NCBI GenBank assembly: GCA_030642005.1
Contig: DAOWOP010000030.1
Coordinates: forward strand, 1 to 21,366
DNA: 21,366 nucleotides
Direction of reading: 5' to 3'
Origin: Planctomycetales bacterium
GTDB lineage: Bacteria; Planctomycetota; Phycisphaerae; SM23-33
The position numbers and the translations under genes were made by a program. Position 1 is the stretch's first letter. Each line of letters starts with the position of its first letter. Below are positions 1-7,979 of this stretch, one piece after another. The notes below the pieces were generated by a model that saw only the letters and a list, made by a program, of their open reading frames with translations, did not search any database and had not been told where the DNA came from.

Positions 1-150
1 ATATCGAAATCCGAAACAAATTCAAAATCCGAATTTTCTAATGTTCAAAACACAGATTACAGAAACAAATGTTCGTTTTTTTACGTTTCGGGTTTTGGTC
101 ATTTGGATTTCGATATTGTTTCGGATTTCGATATTCGTATTTCGGATTTC
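1..150. repeat. AT-rich intergenic repeat with 17-bp inverted arms
   Basis: Positions 1-17 (ATATCGAAATCCGAAAC) are the exact reverse complement of 118-134 (GTTTCGGATTTCGATAT). Related, less exact units (ATTTGGATTTCGATATT at 101-117, ATTTCGGATTTC at 139-150) lie next to the right arm. The stretch is far more AT-rich than the genes around it. Such CGGATTTCGATATT-type spacer repeats are, from memory, common between genes in planctomycete genomes. The left end of the window may cut the element. No gene is supported here. Confidence 0.75.
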
Positions 151-196
151 CTGAAAGAAGGTATCTCGCGTTATAGCGGTTGAGGTGAATTGAAAG

Positions 197-1021
197 ATGG
201 TTAAATTAGGCACAATAGCGGCAATCGGCTTCGACGAGTTCGACCCGCCGGAGTGGCTGGGACACTATCGCCAACTCGGCTGCGAGGTCGTCCAGGCATA
301 TCGCAATCAGGAACGTTCCGTAAGCCTCAACGAGATGCGCGACGCCATCGCCGCCGGCGGAATGCCTTGCGACAGCCTGCACGGCGTCTTCGGAGAACAG
401 TTCGACCCGTCGAACCCGGATGAAGAGGCACGCCGCTTCGCGGTCGATACCTACAAGCAGGAGGCAGCACTGGCCGACGCACTCGGCGGGAAACTGGTAG
501 TGGTGCACTGCTCGACGATCCGCGAAGACGGCGTCTCGTCCGAAGAACGCGCCCAACGCATTGAGCAACTGAAAAAATCCGTCGCCGAACTGGGTGCATT
601 CGGGACCGGCGCAGGCGTCAGGTTCGCATTCGAGAACCTGCCCGCCTATCACGCCATCGGATCGGACGTAGCCGAACTGGCCGGTATCCTGACCGAAGTG
701 AACGCTCCGAAGACCGGAATGTGTTTCGACTCAGGCCACGCCAACATGGTCGGCGACCCCGTCGCCGCCGTCGCCGACACAAACGGCACAATGATCTACG
801 CCCACATCTCCGACAATTCAGGCAACGGCGACGACCACGAAATGATCACCCGCGGCACGATCGACGCCGACGCCCTGGCCCGTGCTCTGCACAGCATCGG
901 CTACGACGGAACATTCATGCTCGAGGTCTTCCATCCAGCCGACCGCATCGCCCAACTCATCGACGAGGGCCTCGCCGAACGACTCGCCCGGCTCATCGAC
1001 CTGGCAAACGGAAAGGAATAG
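197..1021 (+). CDS. TIM-barrel sugar phosphate isomerase/epimerase family protein
   Basis: A 274-residue cytoplasmic protein of the xylose isomerase-like TIM-barrel superfamily (AP endonuclease 2 fold). Candidate metal and catalytic residues sit at the ends of barrel strands in the usual order: H62 (SLHGVFG), H104 (VVVHCST), E146 (FAFENLP), D178 and H181 (CFDSGHAN), H203 (YAHISDN), H214 and E243 (MLEVF). Family members isomerise or epimerise sugars or act on related polyols using a divalent metal. The substrate cannot be told from sequence. The ATG is preceded by GAGGTG about ten bases upstream, supporting this start. It ends with TAG. A diverged copy of its last 30 or so bases recurs 150 bp downstream. 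It stands alone ahead of a long repeat-bearing spacer. Confidence 0.85.
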   Translation: MVKLGTIAAIGFDEFDPPEWLGHYRQLGCEVVQAYRNQERSVSLNEMRDAIAAGGMPCDSLHGVFGEQFDPSNPDEEARRFAVDTYKQEAALADALGGKLVVVHCSTIREDGVSSEERAQRIEQLKKSVAELGAFGTGAGVRFAFENLPAYHAIGSDVAELAGILTEVNAPKTGMCFDSGHANMVGDPVAAVADTNGTMIYAHISDNSGNGDDHEMITRGTIDADALARALHSIGYDGTFMLEVFHPADRIAQLIDEGLAERLARLIDLANGKE

Positions 1022-1341
1022 TAGTCAGTAGCCGGTAGTCGGTAGTCAGTAAAACAGCGGGTGGCGTGGTCGCGGTTTTTGCGACCACGTTTGTGTCAAG
1101 TCGGCTTTAACGTGGCCGCAAACGCAGCGGCCACGGCACCCGGCTCATCGACTTGGCAAACGGAAAAGAACAATAGTAACATGAGGGGAAAAGTAGAATG
1201 TTTCCTTTTTCGGCCTTACGGGATATAATCCTCACAGGATATAATCAGGTAGAATCAGTCAAAGTAAATTGAATGCTGTACTTTCAGAGGTAGCGTGCCG
1301 ATAAAGACTTTTGGCAAGGGCTGCCTTGCGGGAGAACGACA
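1022..1341. repeat. Spacer with duplicated gene tail and two matched hairpins
   Basis: This gene-free 320-base stretch holds four things. First, TAGTCAGTAGCCGGTAGTCGG-type short repeats at about 1021-1050. Second, a hairpin with a 9-bp perfect stem, CGTGGTCGC (1065-1073) and GCGACCACG (1081-1089). Third, a second hairpin with almost the same stem, CGTGGCCGC (1111-1119) and GCGGCCACG (1127-1135). Fourth, a copy of the preceding gene's 3' end at 1139-1176 (CGGCTCATCGACTTGGCAAA) matching 988-1021. Direct repeats GGATATAATC at 1221-1230 and 1237-1246 carry two TATAAT boxes that could be -10 elements, though no good -35 was seen. Confidence 0.6.
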
Positions 1342-1668
1342 ATGGCTAAAGACGAATCGTCTGCGAAGAAACAGGACCAGGCCGAAGAACCCTCTGCCAA
1401 GCCGGAACGTCGCAAGGCGCCGAGGCGGCAAAACGTTGTTGATCAGCGGGTGGGTCTGGAGCGTCGGCGCGGCGCGGGCCGACGGCGCAGCGAGGACCGC
1501 CGTGCCGCCGAAGAAGGCGAAATGACGGATGAACAGTTTGGATTCCTCATGGCAATCAACCGCTACAAAAGCACCAATAACCGCCCATTTCCCACCTGGA
1601 CCGAAGTCCTTGACGTGATCCACGCAATCGGGTACAGAAAAGTTGCAGAACCCGAAGATATCAAGTAG
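1342..1668 (+). CDS. Small charged protein with conserved-looking C-terminal half
   Basis: A 108-residue protein of unknown function. Residues 1 to about 58 are low-complexity, rich in Lys, Arg, Glu and Ala, and probably disordered. Residues about 60-103 look folded (TDEQFGFLMAINRYK, FPTWTEVLDVIHAIGYRK) and resemble a small helix-turn-helix-like or winged-helix segment, but I cannot assign a family. A GGGAG ribosome site precedes the ATG by about nine bases. A frame beginning at 1295 overlaps it but is rich in Arg and Pro and looks like a shadow. The next gene starts 41 bases downstream, so the two may form one transcript. Confidence 0.6.
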   Translation: MAKDESSAKKQDQAEEPSAKPERRKAPRRQNVVDQRVGLERRRGAGRRRSEDRRAAEEGEMTDEQFGFLMAINRYKSTNNRPFPTWTEVLDVIHAIGYRKVAEPEDIK

Positions 1669-1709
1669 AATAAAGCGGTGATAATAGTGTAGCGCGGAGC
1701 GAACCTGTC

Positions 1710-2354
1710 ATGCTTGGCAGCGAACAGATGAGTCTGGCCATTCAGGTCGCCGCGGTCGTAGCGCCGGTGGCGGTCTATTTCCTCCTTCTGGGGTTGCTCA
1801 ACAGCCGGCCTAACCCCCAGATACTCAGCGCCCGCAGCGACTTCATTCTGCTGAACGCGGCGTTCGCTCCTGTTTTCTGTGTACCTGTGCTGAATTATTT
1901 CGCCGCGTCGGCCTGGGCGTTGCCGGCTGTTATCGGCACGCTGCTGGCAGCGGCTGTGGCGCTGGCGCCGCGACGGGCAAGCAACTGGGTAGTCTATAAC
2001 ATCACTCTGCCGGCGGCCTTTCGCGCCGCCGAGCGGGCGCTGATGGCGATGGGCGAACCTTTCGACCGCCGGGACCGAAGCCTCCTGCTGAAAGGAAAAG
2101 GCATCGCGCTGAAGTTTTCGGCCATGCCGCTGCTGCGAAATGTCTCGATATACGTCGAAGGTGATGACCAGGCCGATTTCGGTCAAAAATTTGAAGGACT
2201 CATCACCGCGCAACTGACCGGCATCCACACTGTCGCAACGCCCATGGCCGTTACGTTCCTGCTGATCGCCACGGCAATGCTGATTGCTCCGCTTGGACTA
2301 CTGGCCGACAGAATGCCCGAAATGGTCCGCATCATCACCGACCTGATGCACTAG
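1710..2354 (+). CDS. Conserved-type inner-membrane protein, four predicted helices
   Basis: A 214-residue integral membrane protein of unknown function. Hydrophobic spans are at about residues 6-28, 42-62, 66-86 and 187-207. The roughly 95 residues between spans three and four are polar and contain two charged patches (DRRDRSLLLKGKG, EGDDQADFGQKFEG). That arrangement suggests a cytoplasmic or periplasmic domain held by helices. The chosen start has GGAG about eleven bases upstream; the ATG six codons later (1728) is a possible alternative. It ends with TAG, directly before the rpmE promoter. Confidence 0.65.
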   Translation: MLGSEQMSLAIQVAAVVAPVAVYFLLLGLLNSRPNPQILSARSDFILLNAAFAPVFCVPVLNYFAASAWALPAVIGTLLAAAVALAPRRASNWVVYNITLPAAFRAAERALMAMGEPFDRRDRSLLLKGKGIALKFSAMPLLRNVSIYVEGDDQADFGQKFEGLITAQLTGIHTVATPMAVTFLLIATAMLIAPLGLLADRMPEMVRIITDLMH

Positions 2355-2377
2355 CCCCCGTGCCGCCGAAATTCCGC

Positions 2378-2406
2378 TTGATTCGTTCCTCCGGTATCCG
2401 TATAAT
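2378..2406 (+). promoter_or_regulatory. Sigma-70-type promoter of rpmE
   Basis: TTGATT at 2378-2383 and TATAAT at 2401-2406 are separated by exactly 17 bases. Transcription would start near 2413, giving a leader of about 27 bases before the rpmE ATG. This is the best housekeeping-type promoter in the window. It lies just behind the TAG stop of the membrane protein gene. Confidence 0.65.
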
Positions 2407-2439
2407 CTCACGTGGTCCAGTGTAAAGGTGAAAAAAGAC

Positions 2440-2667
2440 ATGAAGGTCAAGATACATCCCGATTACAAAGATATAACCGTAACCTGCGCCTGCGGGAACA
2501 CGTTCGCCACCCGCTCGACGCTCTGCAAGGACATCCGTGTAGAGATATGCTCTGCCTGCCACCCGTTCTACACCGGCAAGCAGAAATTCGTCGATACGGC
2601 CGGGCGAGTCGAGAAGTTCCAGAAGAAGTACGGCGGAGATTACTTCAAGAAATCCGATAATAATTAG
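2440..2667 (+). CDS. rpmE: 50S ribosomal protein L31
   Basis: L31 is a small ribosomal protein at the central protuberance, bridging the large and small subunits. The product begins MKVKIHPDYKDITVTCACGN and has the zinc-binding cysteines of the C+ form: CAC near the N-terminus and CSACHPFYTG downstream, followed by the usual basic, aromatic C-terminal part. At 75 residues it is of typical length. An in-frame GTG at 2428 would add four residues, but AAAGGTG at 2424-2430 overlaps that codon and sits correctly as the ribosome site for the ATG at 2440, so the later start is preferred. A promoter lies upstream and a hairpin terminator downstream. Confidence 0.93.
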   Translation: MKVKIHPDYKDITVTCACGNTFATRSTLCKDIRVEICSACHPFYTGKQKFVDTAGRVEKFQKKYGGDYFKKSDNN

Positions 2668-2684
2668 CACCTCGACGAATAGGA

Positions 2685-2715
2685 AACGCCGGCGCCGGCA
2701 TTTTGCGCCGGCGTT
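2685..2715 (+). terminator. Hairpin terminator after rpmE
   Basis: AACGCCGGCGC (2685-2695) pairs perfectly with GCGCCGGCGTT (2705-2715) around a nine-base loop. The following bases (CTTATGAATTT) are only moderately T-rich, so it is a strong stem with a weak tail. Confidence 0.6.
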
Positions 2716-2727
2716 CTTATGAATTTA

Positions 2728-2817
2728 GTTTTTCAGCGGTCGGCAATCGGCTTTCAGCAAAGAATAAAGAAATCCGGTGGTTGACCGCTGACCGCTGACC
2801 GCTGATTGCTGATTGCT
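2728..2817. repeat. Tandem and inverted GCTGACC/GCTGATT repeat before prfA
   Basis: TGACCGC is repeated three times and CTGATTG twice at about 2782-2816, ending five bases before the prfA start. At 2728-2760 the same words occur in reverse complement (TTTCAGCGGTCGGCAATCGG), so the element can fold on itself. It occupies the place where a ribosome binding site would be expected. Confidence 0.6.
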
Positions 2818-2822
2818 ATTAC

Positions 2823-3929
2823 ATGCCCGAACTATCGCCCAACCTGATCGCGAAACTCGAAACCGCCGCCGAACGCTACGGTCAACTGATCGGCCAGATG
2901 AACGATCCTGCCGTGGCTTCAGATCGCAACCGCATCGTGACCGTCTCACGCGAGCACGCCCGCCTGGGGCGAATTGTCGAACCATACCGCCGATACACCA
3001 CGCTGACCGAAAATATCGAACAGACCAAATCCCTCCTCGACGACCCGCAGTCAGAGGCCGACCTGAAGGAACTCGCACAGGCCGAAATCGACGAACTGAC
3101 CGCACGGGCCGACAACCTGCTCGACGAAATCCTGCAATTGCTGGTGATGAGCGACCAGACCGACGTCAATTCAGTCCTGCTGGAGATACGCGCCGGCACC
3201 GGCGGGGATGAGGCCGCCCTCTTCACCGCCGACCTGCTGAATATGTACACCCACTACGCCGAACGGAAAAGATGGAAGGTGGAGATACTTTCGGCAACGG
3301 CCACCGACCTTGGCGGATTCCGCGAGGTTATCATCAACGTCAAAGGCCCTGACGTCTGGAACCGACTCTGCTACGAAGGCGGAGGACACCGCGTCCAGCG
3401 AGTTCCGAAAACCGAGGCACAGGGACGCATACACACCTCGGCGGCCACCGTTGCCGTCCTTCCCGAACCGGAAGACATAGATGTCGAAATCGACTGGGAA
3501 AAGGATGTTCTCGAACACGTAAGTCGTGCAGGCGGACCCGGCGGGCAAAGCGTCAACAAAGTGGCGTCAGCCATTAAACTGGAGCACGTCCCGACGGGGA
3601 TTACCGTCTCGATGCGCGACGAGAAGAGCCAGCACAAGAACCGCGCCAAGGCCAGGCGAATCCTGGCGTCGCGGGTGTACGAAAAATTCCGCTCCGAACA
3701 GGCCGCCGAACAGGCCGCTGCTCGAAAATCCATGATCGGCTCGGGCGACCGCTCACAGCGAATCCGCACCTATAACTTTCCCCAGAACCGCTGCACCGAC
3801 CACCGCCTCAAGACCGGCGGCGGCGAAGAGGGGAATTTCAATCTGCAAACCATTATCTCCGGCGACCTGGACGCATTGATCTCCGCCCTTGCCGCTCAGG
3901 AAAAGGCCCAGCGACTGGCGGAATTGTAA
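2823..3929 (+). CDS. prfA: Peptide chain release factor 1
   Basis: RF1 reads UAA and UAG stop codons in the ribosomal A site and triggers hydrolysis of peptidyl-tRNA. The 368-residue product has the class I release factor layout: an N-terminal helical domain (1-110), the RAGTGGDEAALF segment (123-134), and the stop-codon reading motif in PxT form, P195-K196-T197 in HRVQRVPKTEAQGRIHTSA. It then has the catalytic GGQ at 240-242 (RAGGPGGQSVNK) and the C-terminal SQHKN and GSGDRSQRIRTYNFPQ blocks. PxT identifies RF1; RF2 has SPF. No clear Shine-Dalgarno precedes the ATG, only the tandem repeat. Many genes in the window end in TAG, which fits a working RF1. Confidence 0.95.
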   Translation: MPELSPNLIAKLETAAERYGQLIGQMNDPAVASDRNRIVTVSREHARLGRIVEPYRRYTTLTENIEQTKSLLDDPQSEADLKELAQAEIDELTARADNLLDEILQLLVMSDQTDVNSVLLEIRAGTGGDEAALFTADLLNMYTHYAERKRWKVEILSATATDLGGFREVIINVKGPDVWNRLCYEGGGHRVQRVPKTEAQGRIHTSAATVAVLPEPEDIDVEIDWEKDVLEHVSRAGGPGGQSVNKVASAIKLEHVPTGITVSMRDEKSQHKNRAKARRILASRVYEKFRSEQAAEQAAARKSMIGSGDRSQRIRTYNFPQNRCTDHRLKTGGGEEGNFNLQTIISGDLDALISALAAQEKAQRLAEL

Positions 3930-4128
3930 CAGTTTGTTGCTCGGATATCAGATGGGCAGAAGAGCACATTTCGTATGGACGCGGCAATACGGGGAGGGTA
4001 GCGTCCCCATATGAAACCATATTAAACGAGATTTTCGCTGGTCCTCCGGGTATCCTCTTTAACCAACTACGTCATGTTAGAACTCATTCTGACCCGGCCA
4101 CGGGCGAGAATACTAAGGAAGAAATTAA

Positions 4129-5934
4129 GTGATACGAAGCGCTGACATCATTAAAGCAGAGAGAGAAGCTCACCAGCCCCCCCAGCCGGTGCATCCGCTC
4201 GCCTCCAAGGCTAAGGTCTTGTTGAGCAGCGTGTTTGGCCCGTACGCACAGGACGACAAGTACGGCAGCCGGACGATGAACCCGATGGAGTTGTACCACA
4301 ACCAGGTTACCAGAGTTCAGGGACCGTTCTCATTGCGAATGTTTCACCGCAGTTGGGGGCTGATGCTCATTCAGGCGAACATCGAGGCTCCTTGCGTGCT
4401 GCTGGACTTCCCGGCACTCGACCGCTTCGTCCAGGAGATCCGCGACAACTGCTACGACATCGTCGGAATAAGCAGCATTATTCCAAACATTCTCAAGGTT
4501 CGGAAAATGTGCGAGCTGGTGCGGCAATATCTACCGGGCGCGACGATCGTCGTCGGAGGGCACATCGCCAACATGCCGGACCTCGACGCTCGGATTGATG
4601 CGGACATCATCGTCAAGGGCGAAGGAGTGCGATGGTTCCGCCGATATCTGGGAGAAGATGAGGATCGACCCATTCGGCATCCCATGATCACTTCAGGCAT
4701 CGGGACGCGGAACATGGGCATAACCTTCAAGGAAAAACCCGGCGACGTAGCGGCCACCATTATCCCGTCGGTCGGCTGTCCTTTAGGATGCAACTTCTGT
4801 TCCACGTCGGCCATGTTCGGCGGCAAGGGAAAATTCATCAACTTCTATGAAACCGGCGATGAACTGTTCGACGTGATGTGCCAGATCGAAGAGGCGATGC
4901 AGGTTCAATCCTTCTTCATTATGGACGAGAACTTCCTGCTGCACCGCAAACGGGCGCTTCGGCTGCTGGAATTGATGGAACTCCACGACAAAGCGTGGGC
5001 ACTGTACGTCTTCAGTTCCGCCAACGTGCTGCGTTCGTACACCTTTGAGCAACTTGTGGGGCTGGGGATATCCTGGGTTTGGATGGGCATGGAAGGCCAG
5101 GACAGTAAATACGCCAAGCTAAATGGTATCGACACGCGGAAACTGGTGGGCGAACTGCAATCACACGGTATTCGCGTGCTCGGTTCAAGCATCATCGGGC
5201 TGGAAGAGCATACGCCCGAGAACATCGACCATGCAATCGACTACGCCGTCCGGCATGATACCGACTTTCACCAGTTCATGCTCTACATGCCCATTCCCGG
5301 CACACCGCTTCATGAGGAACTGTTGGCCCTGGGCAAGATGAAGCACCCCGACGAGTATGACGAAGCCGACATTCACGGGCAGTTGATGTTCAACTACCGT
5401 CATGCCCATATTACTGACGGGCAGGAGGGTGAGTTCCTTCGGCGGGCGTTCGAGCGCGACTTCGAAGTCAACGGCCCCAGCGTGGCGAGGATCGTGCGGA
5501 CGACGCTGGCCGGCTGGAAACGATACAAAAATCATCCGAACTTGCGGATCCGGCGTCGCTACGCATGGGAGGCCAAGGAGTTGGGGACTGCATTCTCTGC
5601 GGCGATTAAGGGCATTAGGCTCTACTACCGCAAGAATATCACGATGCGTGCGAAGATGTCCGCCATTCTGAAGGATATTTATCGCGAGTTCGGACTCAAA
5701 TCGCGATTGTTTGCAGCCATAGGCGGGCGATACGTATTACGGAAGATCCGCAAGGAAGAAAAGCGGCTTGCCGCGGGCTGGACCTACGAACCACCGACGT
5801 TCTACGAGAAGAACAACTGTTTCGGGGATCGAATTGTCCCGGCGTTGTGTCGTTTCGTCACGCCCCGTATTTTGGAGCCTCGGGCAACAGCCGCCTCTGC
5901 AAACGAGCAACGTGAACCGGTAACTGTCGGATAG
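4129..5934 (+). CDS. Radical SAM protein with B12-binding-like N-terminal domain
   Basis: A 601-residue radical SAM enzyme. The cluster motif CxxxCxxC is C217, C221 and C224 (VGCPLGCNFCSTS), which binds a [4Fe-4S] cluster and S-adenosylmethionine. Residues about 75-175 resemble the cobalamin-binding Rossmann-like domain of this superfamily (YDIVGISSIIPNI, GATIVVGGHIANMPD, DIIVKGEG). The DxHxxG cobalamin-ligand motif was not found, so base-on B12 binding is doubtful. The radical SAM barrel runs to about residue 430. The remaining 170 residues are basic and helical and are not assigned. The start is GTG with AAGGAAG well placed upstream. No neighbouring biosynthetic genes reveal the substrate; methylthiotransferase-, methylase- or cyclase-type chemistry are all possible. 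Confidence 0.85.
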   Translation: MIRSADIIKAEREAHQPPQPVHPLASKAKVLLSSVFGPYAQDDKYGSRTMNPMELYHNQVTRVQGPFSLRMFHRSWGLMLIQANIEAPCVLLDFPALDRFVQEIRDNCYDIVGISSIIPNILKVRKMCELVRQYLPGATIVVGGHIANMPDLDARIDADIIVKGEGVRWFRRYLGEDEDRPIRHPMITSGIGTRNMGITFKEKPGDVAATIIPSVGCPLGCNFCSTSAMFGGKGKFINFYETGDELFDVMCQIEEAMQVQSFFIMDENFLLHRKRALRLLELMELHDKAWALYVFSSANVLRSYTFEQLVGLGISWVWMGMEGQDSKYAKLNGIDTRKLVGELQSHGIRVLGSSIIGLEEHTPENIDHAIDYAVRHDTDFHQFMLYMPIPGTPLHEELLALGKMKHPDEYDEADIHGQLMFNYRHAHITDGQEGEFLRRAFERDFEVNGPSVARIVRTTLAGWKRYKNHPNLRIRRRYAWEAKELGTAFSAAIKGIRLYYRKNITMRAKMSAILKDIYREFGLKSRLFAAIGGRYVLRKIRKEEKRLAAGWTYEPPTFYEKNNCFGDRIVPALCRFVTPRILEPRATAASANEQREPVTVG

Positions 5935-6007
5935 TGCAGACACTGTGGATAGAAAGTCGGGAAGCATTCGAAAAAACCTGCTGGTACTTTGTAACAGGCG
6001 CTACAGA

Positions 6008-6136
6008 CTATTGGGGGCGAGTTCCGGCAGTTTCTGCCGTCTGTGCCGCAGGAACCCCCACCGCCAGGATGGCGGCGACTTCGCGGCGGCGTTGGTCCGG
6101 GGTCATTTCGGCGGGGTCTTCCAGCATGTGACGCAT
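6008..6136 (-). pseudogene. Short recombinase-neighbour-like ORF, probably truncated
   Basis: The minus strand encodes 42 residues starting MRHMLEDPAEMTPDQRRREV and continuing AAILAVGV before a low-information tail and TAG. AAGGA lies seven bases before the ATG. I recall similar short proteins beside serine recombinases and DUF2924 genes in planctomycete mobile modules, but cannot confirm this by search. The tail after AVGV looks like read-through into unrelated sequence, so I regard it as the broken front of a small gene. A serine recombinase is present about 12 kb away in this window, not adjacent. Confidence 0.45.
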
Positions 6137-6237
6137 TGCGGGTTCCTTATGGATGTGCCCACAACGGCCTCCCCGGTGGGGCCAGCACGCTGTCCGGCGG
6201 GATTCAATGGGTCTCTATTAGTTACATACCCCGTGGA

Positions 6238-6283
6238 AGTTCGAAACGTCGGATTGGGGTCCGAAAGTAACCTGGCGGTTGAG
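6238..6283 (+). repeat. Degenerate head of the dispersed GTTAAC element
   Basis: AGTTCGAAA at 6238-6246, then GGGGTCCGAAAGTAAC at 6257-6272 and GTTGAG at 6278-6283, follow the same order as the heads of copies A, B and D (AGTTCGA, GGTCC, GAAAG, AAC, GTTAAC). The spacing to the last box is 40 instead of 38. The rest of the element is not recognisable. It lies upstream of the MauJ-like gene, which would then sit between this remnant and copy A. Confidence 0.4.
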
Positions 6284-6366
6284 CACAATACTCTGGACGA
6301 ACAAGGCCAAGTTGAGAGAATATTGCTGTCTCCTGTGTACACTGACGTAGATTGCGAGGAATGCAG

Positions 6367-7629
6367 ATGCCAACGAGACATGGCTATTTCACAATGGGAC
6401 TCGATTGCGAAATCGAATGGCCCTCGAAAGAACAGAAGGTGACGTTCCGAGGACACACGATCACCCTTCGGCCCGAGACAAAGGAGCATGCACCATCACT
6501 CGTGCTTAAAATGGATGGTGCTATGACCGAGTGTGATGCTAGGCGTTTACTTCAAGAGTTCCTAAGCGGCTATTCGTGGATCAGACAGGGTGGTGTTGCA
6601 GAGATGTTTAGCGTGACGTGCTCCGCTGCTCCCATGGCGGTAGGAAAGGGCAAGGGGCGTTTAATAAGTGACGCACCAATCGAGCACATACCCGATCCGG
6701 GCGACGCTAAAGCCAAGCTTGCGTTGGCGCTCTATCGGGAGGCCATGTCCGTTAACGTCATCCCCTACAAGTTCCTTGGTTTTTTCAAGGTCATTAATGT
6801 GCTTCACGGGAAGGGAAACGAGCAACAGAAATGGATAAACAAGACCATGAACTCGATTAGCGATTCCCGCTGTTTGGCACGAATCGCTGATCTCAGTAAA
6901 ACGGAGACAGACCTCGGAAAGTACTTCTACACATCCGGTCGTTGTGCGGTAGCTCATGCGTTTGCGGACCCTGTGGTCAATCCCGATGACCCCGACGATA
7001 TCAGGCGACTTGCATCGGACCTCCCTGTAATCCAGGCTCTGGCAAAACACGCAGTCGAGCAAGAATTGGGCGTGAAGTCCTATTCGACGATCCTATCTGA
7101 GCACCTATACGAGCTTGAGGGGTTTCGAGACATTTTCGGCACCGAAATAGTCCAGAGGTTAAAGGCCGGGCAGCAGGTCGGTTCAGAAAACGTGCTCGTG
7201 CCAAAGCGTCTTTCAATGCGTTTGCAGGGACGTAAACAGTTTCGATCATTTGAGAATATGCGAGTACAGGTAATTCCTCAGGAACGAGGGATCGTTGCCC
7301 TGCAATTCGAGTCCGAACAGGGAGGGCTTGTTGCCATCGTCCATCTGTGCTTCGCAGAAGAACGGCTGGTATTCGACGCGACGCGTTTCTTGGGGCTGGA
7401 GGACGATGGTTCCGTTGAAGCGGCGGAGTGCTTGCGGGATGCGCGAGAGTTCTTCAAGTATTGGCTTGCCAACGGTGTTACAGAAGTCTGGGATGCATCG
7501 CAAGATCTTCGATTGGGCCGATCAGAGCCAGTCATGCCCGTCAACATGAGGCCTGATTGGGATGCAGCGGATGCGGCGATCCGAGAAGCAGAAGAGCTTG
7601 TCCAGCGTCGGCGCGAAAAGACCGATTAG
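6367..7629 (+). CDS. MauJ-like hypothetical protein
   Basis: A soluble protein of about 420 residues. The central part (GRCAVAHAFADPVVNPDDPD, then SDLPVIQALAKHAVEQELGV) matches my recollection of proteins annotated as 'methylamine utilization protein MauJ' in scattered bacterial genomes. Their biochemical role is not known to me, and no methylamine dehydrogenase genes are here, so the name should not be taken as a function. The frame opens at TTG 6352; ATG 6367 is preferred because GCGAGGA at 6354-6360 is six bases upstream of it, whereas ATG 6361 directly abuts that sequence. No signal peptide or membrane span is evident. It is a lone gene between a degenerate element head and element copy A. 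Confidence 0.6.
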   Translation: MPTRHGYFTMGLDCEIEWPSKEQKVTFRGHTITLRPETKEHAPSLVLKMDGAMTECDARRLLQEFLSGYSWIRQGGVAEMFSVTCSAAPMAVGKGKGRLISDAPIEHIPDPGDAKAKLALALYREAMSVNVIPYKFLGFFKVINVLHGKGNEQQKWINKTMNSISDSRCLARIADLSKTETDLGKYFYTSGRCAVAHAFADPVVNPDDPDDIRRLASDLPVIQALAKHAVEQELGVKSYSTILSEHLYELEGFRDIFGTEIVQRLKAGQQVGSENVLVPKRLSMRLQGRKQFRSFENMRVQVIPQERGIVALQFESEQGGLVAIVHLCFAEERLVFDATRFLGLEDDGSVEAAECLRDAREFFKYWLANGVTEVWDASQDLRLGRSEPVMPVNMRPDWDAADAAIREAEELVQRRREKTD

Positions 7630-7690
7630 TCGAGTGATTCGGTCGCATCACGGCCCTGGAAGGATCGCGCGGGCTTCCTGCTCGCCCACG

Positions 7691-7942
7691 AGTTCGAAAT
7701 CACTGCTGGTCCCAAAGCGAACGGTTCTGTTAACCCGGCGGGGTCTGTTCAACAGAGAGTCGGAGAGTTCGGGGCGAGGTTTTCGATTACCGGCGGCAAT
7801 CGTCCACGGTAGCAATCGGTGTGCGGTTTAGGAATCTCGAAACAGAGAGCGCCGGGGCAGGTGGCGGCAGCGCCGTAACCCTTTGCCAGCAACGGGATAT
7901 GAAAACGCCCGGCCAGTTGCCTGGTCGGGCGTTTTCGTTAAC
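7691..7942 (+). repeat. Dispersed GTTAAC-bounded element, copy A
   Basis: The head is AGTTCGA at 7691. GTTAAC boxes lie at 7729-7734 and 7937-7942, a core of 214 bp. Inside, in order, are TGTTCAACAGAGAG, CGATTACCGGCGGCAATCG, CCACGGTAGCAATCGGTGTG, GAAACAGAGAG and GTAACCCTTTGCC. The core ends in a hairpin with a 16-bp stem, GAAAACGCCCGGCCAG (7901-7916) with 7921-7936, having one G-T pair. The stem has A on the left and T on the right, so it could terminate transcription in both directions, including that of the minus-strand gene ending at 7980. Confidence 0.8.
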
Positions 7943-7979
7943 AAGATGAGCTGAATTCGTTCAACGGGTTAATTGGGAT

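Larger units (their letters stand above)
5935..6366. other. Decayed spacer between radical SAM and MauJ-like genes
   Basis: This 432-base stretch has no intact gene. It contains a minus-strand 42-codon remnant (6008-6136) and a degenerate copy of the head of the dispersed element (6238-6283); both are listed separately. The rest shows no recognisable signal. Confidence 0.5.

Noticed and set aside
22..213. Minus-strand 63-residue frame over the left-end repeat
   Set aside because: It is low-complexity sequence created by the AT-rich repeat units and covers the ribosome site of the downstream gene; no coding signal.
2782..2816. CRISPR-like array in the tandem repeat before prfA
   Set aside because: The units are seven bases with no spacers; simple tandem repeat.
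6367..7629. Methylamine utilisation function for the MauJ-like gene
   Set aside because: No other mau genes are nearby and the family name does not reflect a tested activity.
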